This document shows, in pieces, positions 18,285 to 27,243 of a stretch of DNA of 64,000 bases (the first letter of the stretch is position 1; each line of letters begins with the position of its first letter). The position numbers were made by a program, and so were the translations under genes. This DNA comes from Labilibaculum antarcticum (GTDB lineage: Bacteria; Bacteroidota; Bacteroidia; Bacteroidales; Marinifilaceae): positions 3,008,361-3,072,360 of the forward strand of contig NZ_AP018042.1 of the NCBI RefSeq assembly GCF_002356295.1. The letters run 5' to 3'. A model generated the notes under the pieces. It did not search any database, was not told the DNA's origin, and saw only the letters and a program-made list of their open reading frames with translations.

Positions 18285-19415
18285 ATGGATTTTAAATTAC
18301 TGAATACAGATCCTAAGTCTTCGGCTAGGACAGGAGAGTTGACTACTGATCATGGGAAAATTCAAACTCCCATTTTCATGCCGGTAGGGACACTTGGCTC
18401 TGTAAAAGGCGTACATCAAAGAGAATTAAGAGATGATATCAATGCCGAAATAATTTTGGGAAATACATATCATTTGTATTTACGCCCAGGTTTGGATGTG
18501 TTGGAAAAGGCAGGAGGCCTGCATAAGTTTAATGGTTGGGAACGCCCTATATTAACCGATAGTGGTGGGTTTCAGGTTTTTTCTCTTGCTGATAATAGAA
18601 AGTTATCTGAGGAAGGGGCAATGTTTCGTTCTCACATTGATGGGTCGAAGCATTTCTTTACACCAGAAAATGTAATGGATACTCAAAGAACGATTGGAGC
18701 CGATATTATTATGGCATTTGATGAATGTCCTCCGGGAACGTCAACTTACGAGTATGCGAAAAATTCACTGGAGCTTACTCAAAGATGGCTGGAACGTTGT
18801 GTGAAAAGATTTGATGAGACTGAGCCTAAGTATGGTTACTCACAAACTTTATTTCCGATAATACAAGGTTGTGTATATAACGATTTACGGGTTAAATCAG
18901 CAGAACATGCAGCATCTTTAGATCGGGACGGATACGCTATTGGTGGTTTGGCTGTTGGTGAGCCTGTGGAAGATATGTATTCGATGATTGAGGTTGTAAA
19001 TAAGGTTTTACCTGAAGACAAACCGAGATATTTAATGGGGGTTGGTACTCCGGTTAATATATTGGAAGCTATTTCGAGAGGTGTAGATATGTTTGATTGT
19101 GTTATGCCTACCAGAAATGGTCGAAATGGCATGATGTTTACAAGTGAAGGAACTATCAATATTAAGAATAAGAAATGGCATGATGATTTTTCACCAATTG
19201 ATCCTAATGGAACATCATATGTGGATCAGGCCTACTCAAAAGCTTACGTTCGTCATTTAGTTCATTCGGGTGAGCTGTTGGGTTCTCAAATTTGTAGTAT
19301 TCACAATTTGGCATTTTATCTGTGGTTGGTGCGCGAAGCAAGAGAGCACATCATTGCAGGAACCTTCTCAACATGGAAAGAAATCATGGTTAAGAAATTA
19401 GCTGTTCGCTTATAA
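18285..19415 (+). CDS. tgt: Queuine/preQ1 tRNA-guanine transglycosylase
   Basis: This 376-residue TIM-barrel enzyme exchanges G34 for preQ1 in GUN-anticodon tRNAs. The core is clear: LTDSGGFQVFSL, IIMAFDECPPG, YAIGGLAVGEPVEDMY (GGLAVGE) and MPTRNGRNGMMFT. The C-terminal zinc site is unusual: where E. coli-type enzymes have a CxCxxC run before YLRHL, this protein has DPNGTSYVDQAYSKAYVRHL with no cysteines. The following IHNLAFYLWLVREAR is normal. I recall other Bacteroidota Tgt proteins looking similar, so this is probably a lineage trait. It is followed at 119 bp by the LptF/G gene. Confidence 0.95.
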   Translation: MDFKLLNTDPKSSARTGELTTDHGKIQTPIFMPVGTLGSVKGVHQRELRDDINAEIILGNTYHLYLRPGLDVLEKAGGLHKFNGWERPILTDSGGFQVFSLADNRKLSEEGAMFRSHIDGSKHFFTPENVMDTQRTIGADIIMAFDECPPGTSTYEYAKNSLELTQRWLERCVKRFDETEPKYGYSQTLFPIIQGCVYNDLRVKSAEHAASLDRDGYAIGGLAVGEPVEDMYSMIEVVNKVLPEDKPRYLMGVGTPVNILEAISRGVDMFDCVMPTRNGRNGMMFTSEGTINIKNKKWHDDFSPIDPNGTSYVDQAYSKAYVRHLVHSGELLGSQICSIHNLAFYLWLVREAREHIIAGTFSTWKEIMVKKLAVRL

Positions 19416-19534
19416 CTGTTAAAAAATCTTACAATACAGCCAGCTCGATTGGTAATTGAAGAATAAGTTATACTTTTATCCTGGAATTTGTTATTCTGCA
19501 ATTTTCGGGAAATAAGGAATTTAAAATTCAGGTT

Positions 19535-20611
19535 TTGAAGAAATTAGATTTATACATTATCCGAAAGTTTTTGGGAACTTTCTTTTTCGCTATTGTCTTA
19601 ATAATAAGTATTTCAGTAGTTTTCGATTTTTCGGAACATATCGATGAATACATAGATAAAGAAGCTCCGCTAAGGGCAATTATTTTCGATTATTACCTAA
19701 ATTTCATTCCATACTTCGCCAATCTTTTTAGTGCGTTGTTTACCTTTATTGCGGTAATTTACTTTACCTCTAAAATGGCTTATGATACTGAAGTAATTGC
19801 CATATTAAGTAGTGGAATTAGCTTTCAAAGGATGATGTATCCCTACTTTATTTCAGCGCTAATTATTGGAATCTTTTCATTTGTTTTAAGTAATTACATT
19901 ATTCCTCCAGCCAATCAAAAAAGACTTGACTTTACAGCGACATATATTGATAAGCAATTTCGAAATAAAGAGCGAAATATTCATAGACAGATAAAACCTG
20001 GTGTTTTTATCTATATGATTAATTACGAGGTGTCAAGTAATACGGGGTACAAATTTGCGCTGGAGAAGTTTGAGGGAAAGGAATTGGTGTCTAAATTAAC
20101 TTCCCGGTCGATTCGATGGAGTAAAGAGAAGAAAAAATGGACCATTAATGATTTCTTTATTCGCACAATAGATGGTGATAAAGAATCGTTTGAGACTGGA
20201 AGGACAAAGGATACGACTTTTAACTTTGGACCAGAAGAGTTTGGTTCGAAGAAAAATATTGTTGAGGCAATGAATTTACCTCAGTTGAATGCATATATTG
20301 ATCAGCAATCGATGCGGGGTGATAGTAATATTGAAGCGTATAAAATTGAAAAATATAAAAGGATGGCAAATCCATTCTCGATTTTTATTCTTACGCTAAT
20401 TGGTGTGTCATTGGCATCACGTAAGATTCGTGGAGGGATGGGACTGCATTTAGGGATTGGATTAGTGTTAAGTTTCTCTTTTATCCTTTTTATGCAGATA
20501 TCCATTGTTTTCGCAACTAATGGCAGTATGAATGCATTGCTTGCCGTTTGGTTGCCTAATATTGTTTTTTCAATTATAGCGATGTATTTGTATAAAACTG
20601 CGCCAAAATAG
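19535..20611 (+). CDS. LptF/LptG-family permease
   Basis: This 358-residue YjgP/YjgQ-family inner-membrane protein belongs to the ABC complex that extracts lipopolysaccharide and feeds the Lpt bridge. Three transmembrane segments lie at about residues 10-32, 52-80 and 95-118 (MKKLDLYIIRKFLGTFFFAI start). A periplasmic beta-jellyroll region spans about 125-265. Three further helices lie at about 280-355 (NPFSIFILTLIGVSLASRK). The start codon is TTG, supported by the normal family N-terminus and the lack of a better upstream ATG. LptB is not adjacent. Confidence 0.9.
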   Translation: MKKLDLYIIRKFLGTFFFAIVLIISISVVFDFSEHIDEYIDKEAPLRAIIFDYYLNFIPYFANLFSALFTFIAVIYFTSKMAYDTEVIAILSSGISFQRMMYPYFISALIIGIFSFVLSNYIIPPANQKRLDFTATYIDKQFRNKERNIHRQIKPGVFIYMINYEVSSNTGYKFALEKFEGKELVSKLTSRSIRWSKEKKKWTINDFFIRTIDGDKESFETGRTKDTTFNFGPEEFGSKKNIVEAMNLPQLNAYIDQQSMRGDSNIEAYKIEKYKRMANPFSIFILTLIGVSLASRKIRGGMGLHLGIGLVLSFSFILFMQISIVFATNGSMNALLAVWLPNIVFSIIAMYLYKTAPK

Positions 20612-20743
20612 AAAAATTACAAATAGTTTTTTCTGAATTGATTTGATTATCAGACGAAAGAGCTTATTTTATATGTGGCTAATTGTGGGGTGATATTGAA
20701 TAGAATTTTTTTTTACCCTAAAAATTAGTAATGTTGTATCTTG

Positions 20744-20767
20744 GAGTTTCATGAGCTCATGAAACTC
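20744..20767. promoter_or_regulatory. Perfect 24-bp palindrome upstream of mmdA
   Basis: The half-site GAGTTTCATGAG is followed immediately by its exact reverse complement, ending 48 bp before the mmdA start. There is no T-run after it, so it is not a normal terminator. TATCTTGG, a near-match to the -7 box, lies directly in front (20737-20744). The position suggests an operator or mRNA-leader hairpin. Confidence 0.6.
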
Positions 20768-20815
20768 AATATATATATATGAAAGTATATATTTTCTAAA
20801 CTAAATGTACAAAAT

Positions 20816-22360
20816 ATGTCATTGAAACGAAACATTCTTGATCTTAGAAAGAGAAAAGAAAAAGTGCTTCAAGGTGGCGGTGAAAAAGCCATTCAGAAGC
20901 AAGTTGCGATGGGGAAATTGACTGCCAGAGAAAGAGTAACGTCTATATTAGATGAAGATTCTTTTCATGAATACGATATGTTTGTTGAGCATGAGGCTCG
21001 CGACTTTGGTATGGAAAAGAAAGAACTCCATGGTGATGGAGTTATCATTGGAACCGGAACTATCTATGGTGAGCCCGTGTGTATTTTTGCACAGGATTTT
21101 ACCGTTGCTGGGGGTTCTCTTGGTCTTATGCATGCACGTAAAATTACTAAAATCATGGATCATGCATTGAAGATGCGTGTACCGTTGATTGGTATTAATG
21201 ATTCGGGAGGAGCCCGTATTCAGGAAGGTGTTAATTCACTGGCTGGATATGGAGAAATCTTTTTCCGAAACACATTAGCATCAGGTGTAATTCCTCAATT
21301 GTCAGTTATTCTTGGTCCTTGTGCTGGTGGAGCTGTTTATTCTCCTGCGCTTACCGATTATGTTTTTGTGGTTGAGAACATTTCTAAAATGTTCATTACC
21401 GGTCCTGAGGTGATAAAAACAGTTTTGGGTGAAGAAATTACCATGGAAGAATTGGGTGGAGCTAAAGTTCATAGTGAAATCACAGGTAATGCTCATTTCT
21501 ATGCTCTAAGCGAATACGAATGCTTCGAACAAATTAAGAAGCTGCTTACCTTCATACCATGGAACAATACGAAAAAAGCGAAGGCATTTCCACCTAAACC
21601 ACCAAAACCAGAATACAAAATTGAAGAAATTGTTCCTTCTGATCCTACTCAGCCATATGATATTCGTAACGTAATCAAATCTATTGTAGATGATTCGGAT
21701 TTCTTTGAGAGTATGGAAAATTTTGCACGAAACATTGTAATTGGTTTCGGTAGAATGAATGGTGACACAGTAGGTTTTGTTGCGAATCAGCCATTAGTAT
21801 TGGCAGGTGTATTGGATTGTGATTCATCAGATAAAGCTGCACGTTTTATTCGTTACTGTAATGCTTTTAACATTCCACTTGTTACCCTTGAGGATATGCC
21901 AGGTTATTTGCCAGGTGTTGATCAGGAGCATATGGGTGTTATTCGTCACGGTGCTAAAATTCTTTATGCATACAGTGAGGCAACAGTTCCTAAAATCACA
22001 GTTATTATCCGTAAAGCATACGGTGGAGGTTACATTGCGATGAATTCTCGCCATATGAAGGCCGATTTCATGTTTGCATGGCCAAATGCTGAAATTGCGG
22101 TTATGGGACCTGATGGAGCGGCTAACATTATCTTTAAAAAGGAGATCATGGCAGCAGAGGATCCTGAAGCTATGAGAAAAATAAAGGTGGCTGAGTACAG
22201 AAAGAAGTTTGCTAATCCTTATGTTGCGGCAGCTAAAGGTTATATCGATACTGTTATTGAACCACAGGAGACACGTAACATATTGTTGCACTCTATTGAG
22301 GTTTCTAGTAACAAAGTTGATTACAGACCTGCGAAGAAACACGGTATTCCTCCATTTTAA
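20816..22360 (+). CDS. mmdA: Acyl-CoA carboxylase/decarboxylase carboxyltransferase subunit (methylmalonyl-CoA decarboxylase alpha / propionyl-CoA carboxylase beta)
   Basis: This 514-residue biotin-dependent carboxyltransferase moves CO2 between biotin and propionyl-CoA/methylmalonyl-CoA. It has the two crotonase-like halves: GGARIQEGVNSLAGYGEIF and GPCAGGAVYSPALTDYVFV in the first, and DMPGYLPGVDQEHMGVIRHG with RKAYGGGYIAMNS in the second. Length and sequence fit MmdA/PccB. The next gene, 12 bp downstream, is a small biotin carrier, but no biotin carboxylase or sodium-pump subunit is adjacent. The decarboxylase-versus-carboxylase question is therefore open. A perfect palindrome lies in the leader. 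Confidence 0.93.
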   Translation: MSLKRNILDLRKRKEKVLQGGGEKAIQKQVAMGKLTARERVTSILDEDSFHEYDMFVEHEARDFGMEKKELHGDGVIIGTGTIYGEPVCIFAQDFTVAGGSLGLMHARKITKIMDHALKMRVPLIGINDSGGARIQEGVNSLAGYGEIFFRNTLASGVIPQLSVILGPCAGGAVYSPALTDYVFVVENISKMFITGPEVIKTVLGEEITMEELGGAKVHSEITGNAHFYALSEYECFEQIKKLLTFIPWNNTKKAKAFPPKPPKPEYKIEEIVPSDPTQPYDIRNVIKSIVDDSDFFESMENFARNIVIGFGRMNGDTVGFVANQPLVLAGVLDCDSSDKAARFIRYCNAFNIPLVTLEDMPGYLPGVDQEHMGVIRHGAKILYAYSEATVPKITVIIRKAYGGGYIAMNSRHMKADFMFAWPNAEIAVMGPDGAANIIFKKEIMAAEDPEAMRKIKVAEYRKKFANPYVAAAKGYIDTVIEPQETRNILLHSIEVSSNKVDYRPAKKHGIPPF

Positions 22361-22372
22361 AAAGTATTCGAT

Positions 22373-22681
22373 ATGGGAAATTTAAAACAATTCAACGTTG
22401 ACGGTACTATTTATACAACAGAATTAACTAAGAAGTTTGAGGAAAGAAAGCCTTGGGTTAGACCTAACCCTAAGCATATAAATTCATTCATTCCTGGTAC
22501 AATTGTTGAAATATACGTTAAGGAAGGACAAGAAGTTAAAGAAGGTACAACGATTATGATTCTTGAAGCTATGAAGATGAAGAATCAGATTAAAATGCCT
22601 TTTGATGGTAAAATTGGTGCGATCCATGTTGTTGAAGGATCAAAGGTTCCCAACAGGTTATTAATGGTGGAAATCGAGTAA
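22373..22681 (+). CDS. Biotin carboxyl carrier subunit
   Basis: This 102-residue protein has a C-terminal biotinyl/lipoyl domain (about residues 38-102) with the biotinylation site EAMKMKN (Lys in AMKM). Its N-terminal 35 residues (MGNLKQFNVDGTIYTTEL...) are a short partner-binding extension without the Ala/Pro linker of many carriers. It carries carboxybiotin for the MmdA/PccB-type subunit encoded 12 bp upstream, in the same transcript. A convergent terminator follows. Confidence 0.92.
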   Translation: MGNLKQFNVDGTIYTTELTKKFEERKPWVRPNPKHINSFIPGTIVEIYVKEGQEVKEGTTIMILEAMKMKNQIKMPFDGKIGAIHVVEGSKVPNRLLMVEIE

Positions 22682-22700
22682 TTTTTCCGATTTAAAATAA

Positions 22701-22735
22701 AATGAGCCTGTTCGTTACGAACAGGCTCATTCTGT
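22701..22735. terminator. Bidirectional terminator between the mmd genes and ispE
   Basis: A 14-bp perfect stem (AATGAGCCTGTTCG / CGAACAGGCTCATT) with a 3-nt loop lies between two convergent genes. T-rich sequence is on the plus side and A-rich sequence on the other. Confidence 0.88.
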
Positions 22736-22752
22736 TTTTAAGGCTTTTGGTA

Positions 22753-23568
22753 TTACAGCTTGCCTTTCCAGCAAAAATAGTCACTCCATATTGCGGGACA
22801 GTTTGGTTCACCCTTAAAAATCCCGAATAAAGAAGATCCACTGCCCGACATGGATGCATAAATTGCACCTATGTCATACAGGTTATTTTTGATTTCTTCC
22901 AGTTCTGGATGATTGGGGAAGATGCTGTTTTCAAAATCATTAAATAGTAAGTCTTTCCAGTTTTCGAGGGGTTCTTTAATAAGTTCTTTTATTGATTTGT
23001 TGGGACGCGAAGGAATTATCTTTGAGTAAGCCTCGGGTGTACTAATGTGAATATTTGGTTTTACCAGCATAATGTGATATCCAGAAAGATCAATAAGTGC
23101 CTCGGAGAAAGCATCACCCTTTCCTTCTGCGAAAATGGGTTTGTTGGTAATAAAAAAAGGACAGTCGCTACCTAATTGTCCAGCCATATTTTTCATTGTA
23201 TCCGATGAAAGCCCCAGTTTGTAATGATCGTTCAGCATTTTTATCATAAAGGCTGCATCCGAAGATCCACCTCCCAACCCAGCGCCAAACGGAATGTTTT
23301 TGTGCAAATGAATATTGGTTGAAGGGATGTTGTTGCTGGCACGAAGCAATTCAAATGCTTTGCAAACAATATTATCCTTGTCGTCAATATCAATTGGAAT
23401 GCCTGATGAACTGAAAGTGTAATTTTTTTCATTGTTCGAATCCGTAATTTCCAAACCATCGGTAAGAGGAATTGGGTAAAATATGGTTTCGATGTTGTGA
23501 AATCCATCCGGTCTTTTCTCAACGATGTTTAATCCGATATTAATTTTAGCATTTGGGAAGCGAAGCAC
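22753..23568 (-). CDS. ispE: 4-diphosphocytidyl-2-C-methyl-D-erythritol kinase
   Basis: This 271-residue GHMP kinase phosphorylates CDP-methylerythritol in the MEP isoprenoid pathway. Motifs: the N-terminal FPNAKINIGLNIVEKRPDGFHNIETIF, the GHMP ATP-binding loop IPFGAGLGGGSSDAAFMIKML, and the C-terminal ASMSGSGSSLFGIF. Length is normal. It has its own promoter region and is divergent from dnaB. Confidence 0.96.
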   Translation of the reverse strand: MLRFPNAKINIGLNIVEKRPDGFHNIETIFYPIPLTDGLEITDSNNEKNYTFSSSGIPIDIDDKDNIVCKAFELLRASNNIPSTNIHLHKNIPFGAGLGGGSSDAAFMIKMLNDHYKLGLSSDTMKNMAGQLGSDCPFFITNKPIFAEGKGDAFSEALIDLSGYHIMLVKPNIHISTPEAYSKIIPSRPNKSIKELIKEPLENWKDLLFNDFENSIFPNHPELEEIKNNLYDIGAIYASMSGSGSSLFGIFKGEPNCPAIWSDYFCWKGKL

Positions 23569-23630
23569 AAGTAATAAGTTTTATGATTGAAGGGTAAAAA
23601 TACTCGATTTATAAGAGCAAAAAAAATCAA

Positions 23631-23658
23631 TTTGTAGTATTTTTATTTTCTATCTTTG
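23631..23658 (+). promoter_or_regulatory. Promoter of dnaB
   Basis: TTTG (23631-23634), 16 bp, then TATCTTTG (23651-23658). The -7 box is exact and the spacer is slightly short. It lies about 100 bp before the dnaB start. Confidence 0.55.
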
Positions 23659-23760
23659 GCCTTGCGTTCTGTAATTTTTCTTTAGCTTTTTTTAAGGCTG
23701 GGTTAAATATGTAGAGTGTTGATTTTAAAGGGATAATGAATTATTACAATTTGATATTTT

Positions 23761-25293
23761 ATGGCTGGGGCAAATAAATATAACAATCAACCGAAGAATA
23801 AAGTAGATCTTGATTACGGGAAAGTTCCTCCACAGGCTTTAGAGCTTGAGGAAGCTGTTTTGGGAGCATTAATGCTTGAAAAGGATGCAATGATTTCGGT
23901 AGGGGATATTTTAAATGTTGATTCATTCTATAAGGATGCTCACCAGAAAATATACAAAGCCATACTGTCTCTTTCAATTAATGAGGAGCCTGTTGATATT
24001 TTAACGGTAACTGAGGAGTTGAAACGTCAGGGGACGATAGATGATGTAGGTGGACCATTTTACATTACGCAGTTAACCAATAGAGTAGCTTCGGCAGCTC
24101 ATATTGAATTCCATGCAAGAATTATCGCTCAAAAATTTATTCAGAGAGAATTAATTAGAGTTTCATCTGAAATTCAAACACAAGCTTTTGACGAAAGTGT
24201 TGATGTGGCTGATCTTTTAGATAGAGCTCAACAAGAGGTTTTTGAGATTGCTGAGGGAAATATTAAAAAAGAATCTTCTCATATTCGCCCTTTGGCCGAT
24301 GAGGTAATCAATCAAATTCTTGAGGCGGGAAAACGTACCGATGGTTTGAGTGGTGTGCCTTCAGGATTTACTGCCTTGGATCGTATTACTTCCGGATGGC
24401 AAAAGTCCGATTTGGTGATTATTGCAGCTCGTCCTTCTATGGGGAAAACAGCATTTGTGTTGTCTATGGCTCGAAATATGGCCGTTGACCATAAAGCACC
24501 TATCGCTATCTTCTCACTCGAGATGGGTGCAGATCAATTGGTGAAACGTTTGATATCCAGTGAAACGGAATTAGGTTCTGAGAAGTTGAGAAGTGGACGT
24601 TTGGAGGATTTTGAATGGGAACAATTGCACGTGAAAATTAAAGATCTTGTTGAAGCGCCCATCTATGTTGATGATACGCCAGGTTTGTCTATTTATGAAT
24701 TACGGTCAAAGTGCCGTAGATTAAAAGCAAAACATGATATAAGTTGTATCGTAATTGATTATTTGCAGCTGATGACAGCTGGTTCTGATATGCGCGGTAA
24801 CCGTGAGCAGGAAGTAAGTTTAATATCGCGACAGCTAAAAATTATTGCAAAAGAATTAAATGTACCGGTAATTGCACTTTCTCAGCTGAATCGTGGAGTG
24901 GAGCAAAGAACTGGTGATGCTAAAAAACCAATGCTTTCCGATTTACGTGAATCTGGTGCGATTGAGCAGGATGCGGATATGGTGTTGTTTATTCACCGAC
25001 CAGAGAGATATGGAATTACGGAAGATGCAGAAGGGAATTCTTTAATTGGTATTGCAGATATCATTATTGCAAAACATCGTAATGGTGCCGTAGGAGATAT
25101 TCAGCTTCGTTTCCGTACTAATTTAGCTCGATTTACCGATTTAGAAGGTGAAGCAGCAAACCCATTCGCAACACCAGGTTTAGACGATGTGAAAACATTT
25201 AGTTCTAGCATGAATCAGGAACCTTCAGGTTTTGATGATTTTAATGCAGGCCTTGGCGGAGGAAATGATTTTAATGATGCTCCTCCTTTTTAA
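23761..25293 (+). CDS. dnaB: Replicative DNA helicase
   Basis: This 510-residue hexameric helicase unwinds DNA at the replication fork. It has an N-terminal DnaB domain (about residues 20-125: PPQALELEEAVLGALMLEK) and a C-terminal RecA-like ATPase. The Walker A motif is ARPSMGKTAF, the Walker B region is ISCIVIDYLQLM, and the later motif is LSQLNRGVEQR...LSDLRESGAIEQDAD. The C-terminal tail is Gly/Asp/Phe-rich (DFNAGLGGGNDFNDAPPF), as in other Bacteroidota. No intein or frameshift is seen. Confidence 0.97.
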   Translation: MAGANKYNNQPKNKVDLDYGKVPPQALELEEAVLGALMLEKDAMISVGDILNVDSFYKDAHQKIYKAILSLSINEEPVDILTVTEELKRQGTIDDVGGPFYITQLTNRVASAAHIEFHARIIAQKFIQRELIRVSSEIQTQAFDESVDVADLLDRAQQEVFEIAEGNIKKESSHIRPLADEVINQILEAGKRTDGLSGVPSGFTALDRITSGWQKSDLVIIAARPSMGKTAFVLSMARNMAVDHKAPIAIFSLEMGADQLVKRLISSETELGSEKLRSGRLEDFEWEQLHVKIKDLVEAPIYVDDTPGLSIYELRSKCRRLKAKHDISCIVIDYLQLMTAGSDMRGNREQEVSLISRQLKIIAKELNVPVIALSQLNRGVEQRTGDAKKPMLSDLRESGAIEQDADMVLFIHRPERYGITEDAEGNSLIGIADIIIAKHRNGAVGDIQLRFRTNLARFTDLEGEAANPFATPGLDDVKTFSSSMNQEPSGFDDFNAGLGGGNDFNDAPPF

Positions 25294-25340
25294 TATATTC
25301 TAAAAATCTCTTACCAAATAGAATTCCTTATCTTGTTTTC

Positions 25341-26630
25341 ATGATAGAAGATAAATTGTTCTTAAAATTATTTGCTCGAAAAATAGTTCTTCTGCTATTT
25401 CTTGTTTTGTCTGCCCATGTGTCTTTTTCAGCGAGTTTGTTGATTCAGATGGATGATACACAGAAGAACCATTTAAAGGCTTATGGAATTGCATTCTGGG
25501 CCTTGGAGGATAATTATGAGATTCATTGGTTGTTAAATTATCGGGGAGGGTCCTTTTTAGTTCCTTTCCATAAGGAAATTCAAGATGAGTGTCAGATTCG
25601 AGGTGTTAGTTTCTCCGTTTTAAGTGATGTCTCTGCCCAACAGATATTAAATGATATTTCGAGCGATGAAGTGAATATGGATGCGGTTAAACTTGAAAAA
25701 GTACCCTTAATTGCAGTTTATTCCCCAAAAGGAAAGAAACCTTGGGATGATGCGGTTACTATGGCACTTAGCTATGCCGAAATTCCTTATGACATTATTT
25801 ATGATGATGAGGTGATGACAGGGAAATTGTCAAAATACGATTGGTTGCACTTGCATCATGAGGATTTTACCGGACAGTTTGGAAAATTCTATGCGTCTTA
25901 CCGAAATATGAAATGGTATAAGGATGAGGTGCAATCAAATCTGGAGATGGCTAATCGCTATGGTTTTTCGAAGGTTTCAGATTTGAAAAAAGCAATATCT
26001 GTAAAAATAAGAAGCTTTGTTGAGGCGGGTGGTTTTTTGTTTGCTATGTGTTCTGCCACCGATACCTTCGATATTTCATTAGCTGCTGGGAAACACGATA
26101 TTTGTGCTGCTGTATTTGATGGTGATCCAATGGAGCCGGATGCTCAGTCTCATCTGGATTATTCAAAAACTCTCGCCTTTCAAAATTTTTCGATTGAAAC
26201 AAATCCGAATGTATATGAGTTTTCGGATATTGATGTGACCTTAACGAGAACGATAAGGCAGGATGAAGATTATTTCTCCTTGTTTGAGTTTTCAGCAAAA
26301 TGGGATCCCGTGCCAACAATGTTGTGTCAGAACCATAAGAACCTAATAAAAGGGTTCATGGGACAAACAACGGCCTTTAAATTGGAGTTACTAAAGCCAA
26401 GTGTACTTGTAATGGGACAGAATAAGTCTGCCGGTGAAGCTCGGTATATTCATGGGAATTTGGGGAAAGGAACCTGGACCTTTTATGGGGGACACGACCC
26501 CGAAGATTACCAGCATTTAGTTGGAGATCCACCCACAGATCTTAATTTGAAAAAGAATTCGGCAGGTTATCGCTTAATTCTAAATAATGTTTTATTTCCT
26601 GCAGCAAAGAAGAAGAAGAGAAAAACGTAA
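25341..26630 (+). CDS. Conserved exported protein (often labelled asparagine synthetase B in Bacteroidota)
   Basis: This is a 429-residue protein with a signal peptide (about residues 12-31, KIVLLLFLVLSAHVSFSA). The mature part starts SLLIQMDDTQKNHLKAYGIA. Databases commonly name this Bacteroidota family asparagine synthetase B, but I see neither the N-terminal Cys amidotransferase nor the SGGxDS PP-loop of AsnB, so that label looks wrong. Notable are VEAGGFLFAMCSATDTFDIS and the C-terminal GKGTWTFYGGHDPEDYQHLVGDPP, which resemble a glutamine-amidotransferase-like fold used in an extracytoplasmic setting. The end is Lys/Arg-rich. Function is unknown. It is 47 bp downstream of dnaB. Confidence 0.7.
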   Translation: MIEDKLFLKLFARKIVLLLFLVLSAHVSFSASLLIQMDDTQKNHLKAYGIAFWALEDNYEIHWLLNYRGGSFLVPFHKEIQDECQIRGVSFSVLSDVSAQQILNDISSDEVNMDAVKLEKVPLIAVYSPKGKKPWDDAVTMALSYAEIPYDIIYDDEVMTGKLSKYDWLHLHHEDFTGQFGKFYASYRNMKWYKDEVQSNLEMANRYGFSKVSDLKKAISVKIRSFVEAGGFLFAMCSATDTFDISLAAGKHDICAAVFDGDPMEPDAQSHLDYSKTLAFQNFSIETNPNVYEFSDIDVTLTRTIRQDEDYFSLFEFSAKWDPVPTMLCQNHKNLIKGFMGQTTAFKLELLKPSVLVMGQNKSAGEARYIHGNLGKGTWTFYGGHDPEDYQHLVGDPPTDLNLKKNSAGYRLILNNVLFPAAKKKKRKT

Positions 26631-26672
26631 AGAGAATCGAAAAGTCAAAAAGTCTGGAAGAGTCTTGAAAGG

Positions 26673-26715
26673 TCAAATGGTCCAAGATTCGAAAAGTCAA
26701 ATGGTCCAAAATTCA
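26673..26715. repeat. Two tandem GTCAAATGGTCCAARATTC units
   Basis: A 19-bp unit is repeated with a 24-bp period, preceded by looser AAAAGTC copies from 26641. It sits at the start of the 613-bp gap before the HAD gene. Farther on (26830-26870) is a CTCTGTGTAACTCCGTGTTG-type stretch, a text I recall as recurrent between genes in many bacteria. Nothing coding is seen in this part of the gap. Confidence 0.6.
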
Positions 26716-26930
26716 ATATGCTGTGTGCCTTTTTGGTTCTTGTGAAGTTCATCGTGCTAAGTTTCTACTTGCAAAACATCTGTGAATAATTCCACTCCAA
26801 CCCGAATAAGGCAAAACTATTTTAATGATTTTTTCTCTGTGTAACTCCGTGTTGTCTGTGGTGAAACTTTTTTTCTTTATTTCCATTTCTTTGAAATAGT
26901 GGTTTTTTTTGAAAAATAGAGACAAAAAAA

Positions 26931-27121
26931 AAGGCTGCGTCCCCTAAACGCAGCCTTCGTATTTCAACATCGGTTAAATACCAGTTTCAATATATTATTA
27001 ACCATTTGTAATCTATTAACCTTAGTAACTTCACTAACCCTTTAGAATTATTTATGAATGTCACAGTACAAAACCGGATGTTGGCAACAAAACAAGTTTG
27101 CATATCGGGTTTTGTTGTTTG
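26931..27121 (-). ncRNA. Candidate structured small RNA (about 190 nt)
   Basis: On the minus strand TACATTTG (27128-27135), an exact TAnnTTTG box, is followed by a 9-bp hairpin (CAACAAAAC / GTTTTGTTG, 27085-27117). Then come two distant segments that can pair (AACATCCGGTT near 27079 and AACCGATGTT near 26970, one bulge). A strong terminator follows: GGCTGCGT / ACGCAGCC stem at 26937-26957 with a run of nine T. No ORF lies inside. It could instead be a long 3' UTR of the HAD gene ending at 27244. Confidence 0.4.
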
Positions 27122-27243
27122 CTACCACAAATGTAAAAGTTTTTTCTTATAATTACTCAGCTTTCATCTGTTTTTTGTTGCGAATTGTTAAAAAATATTA
27201 AAACCAGCTTACAGATTGCAATTAAAACATGTTGATTAGCATA

